Of a DNA stretch of 64,000 nucleotides, positions 60,058 to 64,000 are shown piece after piece. Origin of the DNA: Paenibacillus sp. J31TS4 (GTDB taxonomy: Bacteria; Bacillota; Bacilli; Paenibacillales; NBRC-103111); NCBI RefSeq assembly GCF_018403265.1, contig NZ_BOSI01000001.1:496001-560000 (forward strand), given 5' to 3'. The notes beneath the pieces were generated by a model that had not been told where the DNA came from, searched no databases, and saw only the letters and a program-made list of their open reading frames with translations. Position numbers and translations under genes: made by a program. Numbering within the stretch: position 1 is the stretch's first letter; each line of letters starts with the position of its first letter.

Positions 60058-61020
60058 TCAAGCCGTGCCCCCAAGGATGCGGCCGATCGTCTCGAGAACA
60101 TCCTTTGTCAGCGCGAGACCGGAAGCCGACGCATTCTCCTCCAGCTGCTCGGGGCGGCTGGCTCCGATGATAGCGCTTGCCACGTTCGGCTGACGAAGCG
60201 TCCAGGCGAGTGCTAGCTGCGTCATGGTCATTCCGTGCTCCTCTGCCAGCCGGGACATAGCCGAGATCTTCTCTAAATTCTCATCCGTCAAGTACCGTTT
60301 GATCGTCTGTCCGCCGCGCTCGGTCGCCGCGCGGGATCCGGCAGGCGCTTCCGAGACGGATTGGTATTTGCCCGTAAGCACGCCCTGGGCAAGCGGCGAG
60401 TAAACGACTTGGCCGATACCGTAGCGCTCGCATACGGGGATCAACTCGTCCTCGATGTCCCGACGCAGCAGGTTGTAAGGCGGCTGGCTCGCCACCATCC
60501 GGTCCAGCAGCTTGCGGTCGGCCAGATGCACTGCCTCGGTGATTTGGGCGGCCGTCCAGTTGCTTACCCCAACATACAGCACCTTGCCCTGCCGGACGAG
60601 ATCGTCCATCGCGCGCAGCGTCTCCTCAACCGGGGTGTTCGGATCGTAGCTGTGGCAGTAATACAGGTCGATATAGTCCATCTTCAAACGGCTGAGGCTG
60701 GCCTCGCATTGCTCGAAAATATGCTTGCGGGACAAGCCCCGGTCGTTCGGTCCGTCTCCCATTTGGCCCCACACTTTGGTTGCGAGCACGTAGGACGACC
60801 GCGGACGGCTCGCGAGAGCCTCCCCGACGAGCTTCTCCGCCTCTCCCCGCGTGTAGATGTTAGCGGTATCAAAAAAGTTAATGCCGGCATCGAACGCCCG
60901 GTCAATAATGGTGTAAGCTTCCTTTCGGTCTACATAGCCGCCCTGCCCGAACGTCAGCCAGCTGCCGAGACTGATCTCGCTGACCTGCAGTCCGCTGTTT
61001 CCCAAACGTCGATACTTCAT
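60058..61020 (-). CDS. Aldo/keto reductase (potassium-channel beta/YghZ-like)
   Basis: NADPH-dependent reductase of 320 residues, TIM barrel. Catalytic Asp in FFDTANIYTRGEAE, Tyr in IYTRGEAE, Lys in LATKVWG and His in YYCHSYDPNTP. The cofactor site is YSPLAQGVLTGKY and later SAIIGASRPEQLEEN. Broad substrate group, including aldehydes and methylglyoxal. The ATG at 61020 follows GAGGAGG. A TATAAT lies on the minus strand at 61078-61073. Confidence 0.9.
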   Translation of the reverse strand: MKYRRLGNSGLQVSEISLGSWLTFGQGGYVDRKEAYTIIDRAFDAGINFFDTANIYTRGEAEKLVGEALASRPRSSYVLATKVWGQMGDGPNDRGLSRKHIFEQCEASLSRLKMDYIDLYYCHSYDPNTPVEETLRAMDDLVRQGKVLYVGVSNWTAAQITEAVHLADRKLLDRMVASQPPYNLLRRDIEDELIPVCERYGIGQVVYSPLAQGVLTGKYQSVSEAPAGSRAATERGGQTIKRYLTDENLEKISAMSRLAEEHGMTMTQLALAWTLRQPNVASAIIGASRPEQLEENASASGLALTKDVLETIGRILGGTA

Positions 61021-61178
61021 CGTCCGTTCCTCCTCGCTTGCCAAAGCAAAATGGTTTGCCTGATTCAACCAGATTATACCCTATCTATTTTCCGTATGGG
61101 GAAAATGTTGAGATATTTTCCGGGCACCGCGAGTTGCCTCTCTCAGCCAGCCTCTTCTCTGCTCCCAAGGAATGCAAA

Positions 61179-61210
61179 AGCCTTCCCCCACCGGGGTGGA
61201 GAGGAAGGCT
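61179..61210 (-). terminator. Terminator of the IclR gene
   Basis: AGCCTTCC and GGAAGGCT pair over a GC-rich loop, followed on the minus strand by TTTGC. Confidence 0.65.
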
Positions 61211-61219
61211 GCCGGTTGC

Positions 61220-62038
61220 TCAATGGGATTGGTACGTCAGCTTCAGGCTGATCTCGCGGGACGCTTGCTCAACCCAATCCACCGCACGCCGCCAGAGCGA
61301 TTCGTCCAGCCGGGGTTCGGGGATGGAGATGCTCATCGCCGCGACCACCTCGCCGCCCGCCTTCCGGATCGGCGCGGCCACGCACCGGATTCCCTGCACG
61401 GCCTCGCCTTCGCTGTAGGCGAGCCCTTCCGCCCGTACGCGCTGCAGCTGCTCCAGCAGAAGGCTGAGCGTCGGAATGGTTCTACTCGTCAGCATGCCCA
61501 GCTCTTCGGAGGGGTAGAGCCGGCGGATCTCCTCGTCGGACAAGCCCGCCAGCAGTGCCTTGCCCATCGCCGTCGAGTGCAGCGGCAGCTGCATGCCGAG
61601 ATGGGAGACGAACCGGACAGGCTGTGTACACTGCTTCTCAGCGATATACAGCAGCTTGTTACCGTTTCGGATCGACAGGAACACCGTTTCGTTCAGATCC
61701 TCGACGATTCGTTCCGCCACCCGGTTGAATTCCTCGGACAAGCTCGTTTTGCGAGCGTATTTGGAGCCGATCTCGAACAGCTTGTAGCCGAGCCGGAACG
61801 AACGCCCCTGCCGGTCGGATTCGAGATACCCGCGGGCATGGAGATTTTGCAGCAGCTTATAGGTGCTGCTGGAGGGAAGCCCCAGTTTGCGGGCAATGTC
61901 CATCAGGCTGAGTGCGTCCTCCTCCTCCGCGAACAGCTCGAAAATATCGAGCACCCGGTCGGCCGACTTGACGGTCGGCACGGGCTTCTCCTGCTGCTCC
62001 TTCGCCGGATTGATTCCTTCTTGGCTGTCATCTTTCAT
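61220..62038 (-). CDS. IclR-family regulator
   Basis: Regulator of about 272 residues: winged helix-turn-helix (about 22-85; SLMDIARKLGLPSSSTYKLLQNL) and a C-terminal effector domain (about 95-265; LHSTAMGKALLAGL, VQGIRCVAAPIRKAGGEVVAAMSIS). IclR proteins usually control a nearby catabolic operon, here probably the SDR/aminotransferase genes upstream on the same strand. The ATG at 62038 has AGGA nine bases upstream; the ATG at 62047 is in contact with it. Confidence 0.9.
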   Translation of the reverse strand: MKDDSQEGINPAKEQQEKPVPTVKSADRVLDIFELFAEEEDALSLMDIARKLGLPSSSTYKLLQNLHARGYLESDRQGRSFRLGYKLFEIGSKYARKTSLSEEFNRVAERIVEDLNETVFLSIRNGNKLLYIAEKQCTQPVRFVSHLGMQLPLHSTAMGKALLAGLSDEEIRRLYPSEELGMLTSRTIPTLSLLLEQLQRVRAEGLAYSEGEAVQGIRCVAAPIRKAGGEVVAAMSISIPEPRLDESLWRRAVDWVEQASREISLKLTYQSH

Positions 62039-62094
62039 ACGCTTCATTCCTGTTCTTCATGGTCTCTCCTCCACGTTCGCGTGCTCGAACCGGC

Positions 62095-62853
62095 TCATGA
62101 CAGCTTGATAAGCTGGCCGCCGTCCACGACGAGACAGTGTCCGGTCATGTAACGGGAGTCCGCGGAAGCGAGGAAGACGGCCGCATCCGCCATTTCGTCC
62201 GGCCGGCCGACCCGGCCCATCGGGATAGTCTTCAAATAGTCGGCGATGGCGGCCGGGTTGTCGATCAGCGGCCTCGTCAGCCGGGTCTCGATGAAGCCGG
62301 GGCAGAGCGAATTGACCCGGATGCCGAGAGGGGCGAGTTCCAGCGCCATCGACATCATCAGGCTGTTCAGGCCGCCCTTGCTCGTATTGTAATGCGCCTG
62401 CCTGGCTTCCGCCGCCAGTCCGTTCACGCTCGAGACCTGGATGATGGAGCCTCCCTTGCCCGCCGCGGCCATCAGGCGGGCCGCCCGCTGACTTACGAGG
62501 AAAGCCCCTTTCAGGTTCACCGCCAGATGGCGGTCCCATTGCTCCTCCGTCAGCTCCAGGAAGGGCGCCACCTCGCAAATGCCGGCACTGTTCACCACGA
62601 TGTCCGGCTCGCCGTACTCATCGACGAGTCGCTGCATCATCGCGTCGACCTGGCTGCTGTCCCGGACATCCGCCGCCAGCGCCGCCGCCTCTCCTCCCTC
62701 GGCGCGGATGCCGGCAGCCGTCTCTTCGAGAGCAGCTGGCTCGTTGCCGCATACCGCTACGCGCGCGCCTTCCCGAGCGAACGCGAAGGCGATCGCCTGC
62801 CCGATGCCGTGGGAGCCGCCTGTTACGAGCGCCGTCTTGTTCTGCAGCCTCAT
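62095..62853 (-). CDS. SDR-family oxidoreductase
   Basis: Classical short-chain dehydrogenase of 252 residues. Cofactor motif TGGSHGIG, adenine-site DVRD, NSAG, catalytic Ser in QVSSVNG, Tyr-x-x-x-Lys in YNTSKGG, and the C-terminal PGFIETRL. Ends YMTGHCLVVDGGQLIKLS, family-typical. The ATG overlaps the aminotransferase stop (ATGA). The substrate is probably related to that of the aminotransferase (an amino alcohol, keto acid or similar). Confidence 0.9.
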   Translation of the reverse strand: MRLQNKTALVTGGSHGIGQAIAFAFAREGARVAVCGNEPAALEETAAGIRAEGGEAAALAADVRDSSQVDAMMQRLVDEYGEPDIVVNSAGICEVAPFLELTEEQWDRHLAVNLKGAFLVSQRAARLMAAAGKGGSIIQVSSVNGLAAEARQAHYNTSKGGLNSLMMSMALELAPLGIRVNSLCPGFIETRLTRPLIDNPAAIADYLKTIPMGRVGRPDEMADAAVFLASADSRYMTGHCLVVDGGQLIKLS

Positions 62854-64000
62854 GCCGGTGTCCCTGTCCACATCCGCGCGAGCGCACGATCCACCGCCTG
62901 CAGTGTCTCGTTCACTTCCTGGTCCCCGTGCTCGGTCGAAAGGTACCACAGGCCGTTCGGCCGGACGAGGACGCCTTCGTCCAGCATCAGAGCCGCGAAC
63001 CGCGAGTAAGCGGACCCGTCCCGTTCGCTGAATTCCGCGAAGGTAGCGACGGCATCCCGGTCGATAAACATCATATGGAAGACCGGGCCGATCTGGTTGA
63101 CCACTCCGCGTAGTCCGTGGCTCTGCAGCAGCGAGCGGATGCCTTCGGCCAGCCGGACCGCATTCGCTTCCATACGGCCGTACACCGAGGCATTGTCCCT
63201 CGACAGAATGTCGATGGTCGCCAAGGCGGCCGTCGTCGCGATGCAGTTGCCGTTCAGCGTGCCGAGATGGCTGACCCGCTCGTCGGCGATCAGATCCATG
63301 ATCTCGGCCCGGCCGGCTACCGCGCTGACGCCGATCCCGCAGCCCATCGCCTTGCCGATCGTGACCAGATCGGGCTGGATGCCGAACCGGCCGTGGGCGC
63401 CGCCGAGGCTGAGCCGAAACCCGGTGATCACTTCGTCGAAGATAAGCACGATCCCCAGCTCGCTAGTGAGCTCCCGCAGCTTTTCCAGATAACCGGGCAG
63501 CGGCTGCAGACAGCCGGAATTGCACATGACCGGCTCGGTAATTACGGCTGCGATCTCGGATGCCCGTTCGCGGAGCGTCCGCTCGGCGGCCTCGGGATCG
63601 TTCCACGGAAGGAGCAGGATGTCCTCCAGGCTATTCTCGCTCTGGCCCCCCGTTCCCGGAGGCACCTTTCCGGCGTCAGCCGCGACTTCCTTCTGCCGCA
63701 TATCGGAGCTGGGGAACGAGGTGTAGATGGAATCGGACCAGCCGTGGTAGTGGCCGTGGAAGCGAACGATCTTTGTCCTGCCCGTATAGGCGCGGGCCAG
63801 ACGAAGCGCCAGCATGACGGCCTCAGTGCCCGAACCGCTCAGGGCGACCTTCTCGGCGGCCGGAAGCACCTCGGTCAGCCGCTCTGCGAGTGCAATCTCG
63901 CCGTCATGCTGAAGCCCGTACGTGTAGCCGCGGCGCATGGCCTCCTGGAGCCGGTCCGTCAGCTCGGGATGGGCGTGCCCGAGAATGAGCGGGCCGTAGG
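62850..64000 (-). CDS. Class III aminotransferase, glutamate-1-semialdehyde-aminomutase-like (partial, 5' end off window)
   Basis: PLP enzyme; 383 codons are visible and the start lies beyond the right edge. The leftmost readable part of the N-terminal region is YGPLILGHAHPEL, then GSGTEAVMLALRLARAYTGR (PLP phosphate cup), ITEPVMCNSGCLQPLPG, FDEVITGFR (Asp of PLP) and the Schiff-base Lys in TIGKAMGCGIG. It resembles HemL but the company of SDR and IclR genes suggests a catabolic or specialised transaminase, not haem synthesis. First visible gene of the transaminase-SDR-IclR group. Confidence 0.88.
   Translation of the reverse strand, partial: YGPLILGHAHPELTDRLQEAMRRGYTYGLQHDGEIALAERLTEVLPAAEKVALSGSGTEAVMLALRLARAYTGRTKIVRFHGHYHGWSDSIYTSFPSSDMRQKEVAADAGKVPPGTGGQSENSLEDILLLPWNDPEAAERTLRERASEIAAVITEPVMCNSGCLQPLPGYLEKLRELTSELGIVLIFDEVITGFRLSLGGAHGRFGIQPDLVTIGKAMGCGIGVSAVAGRAEIMDLIADERVSHLGTLNGNCIATTAALATIDILSRDNASVYGRMEANAVRLAEGIRSLLQSHGLRGVVNQIGPVFHMMFIDRDAVATFAEFSERDGSAYSRFAALMLDEGVLVRPNGLWYLSTEHGDQEVNETLQAVDRALARMWTGTPA

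Overview
The window looks like chromosomal DNA of a GC-rich, endospore-forming Firmicute of the Paenibacillaceae (Paenibacillus/Cohnella type). The evidence is the YesM/YesN-regulated sugar ABC operon, a gerB-gerA-gerC germinant-receptor operon, two orphan sporulation-type PAS histidine kinases, strong AGGAGG ribosome sites with frequent GTG/TTG starts, CcpA (cre) and CodY-like sites, and c-di-AMP and ZTP riboswitches of the Firmicute type. No rRNA, tRNA, prophage, insertion sequence or CRISPR array was seen. The assignment is by gene content, not by any database search.

Layout. 1-6.7 kb: minus-strand carbohydrate uptake operon (histidine kinase YesM, response regulator YesN, lipoprotein, two permeases; the last permease is cut by the window edge). 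6.9-8.3 kb: TetR regulator with a clear promoter/operator and a pair of SMR efflux subunits. 8.4-12.2 kb: MgtC-like protein, EamA transporter, large alpha/beta hydrolase. 12.4-14.3 kb: YtrA-type GntR/ABC-2 cassette. 14.5-17.5 kb: OmpR-type two-component system and a small membrane-anchored protein whose upstream region carries the same 11-bp repeats as the response-regulator promoter. 17.5-22.6 kb: DegV, XerS-like recombinase, ECF41 sigma factor with its carboxymuconolactone-decarboxylase partner, an 11-unit ~32-bp tandem repeat, and a LysM/3D cell-wall protein under a c-di-AMP riboswitch. 22.7-25.9 kb: cstA-ybdD-type pair with a cre site, then a sugar isomerase-like TIM barrel. 26-33 kb: LeuB-like dehydrogenase, TetR/DUF4188 pair, DUF4091 protein, GntR/LacI hybrid regulator, UPF0173 hydrolase. 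33-40 kb: collagen-like protein, orphan PhnC-like ATPase, acyl-CoA ligase, large lipoprotein, and a folD/fchA-type pair under a ZTP riboswitch. 40-46 kb: a frameshifted small gene, PLC-like protein, PuuD-type hydrolase, APC permease, PAS kinase. 46-52 kb: GlsB-like protein, polar amino-acid ABC transporter, M20 amidohydrolase, TauE exporter with a 37-residue upstream ORF, GDSL esterase. 52-57 kb: ger operon under a sigma-G-like promoter, then an AcuI-type reductase. 57-64 kb: 870-residue PAS kinase with a sigma-H-like promoter, aldo/keto reductase, and an IclR/SDR/class III aminotransferase group that runs off the right edge.

How the genes work together. Carbon control recurs: cre-like sites lie upstream of the sugar operon, the substrate-binding protein, the esterase and cstA. 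Sporulation is a second theme (ger operon, two kinases, possibly the collagen-like protein). The most interesting local system is the ZTP-riboswitch-controlled folD/fchA pair: this FolD has Glu where the cyclohydrolase Gln should be, and an independent FchA-type cyclohydrolase is encoded immediately downstream, overlapping it by 11 bp.
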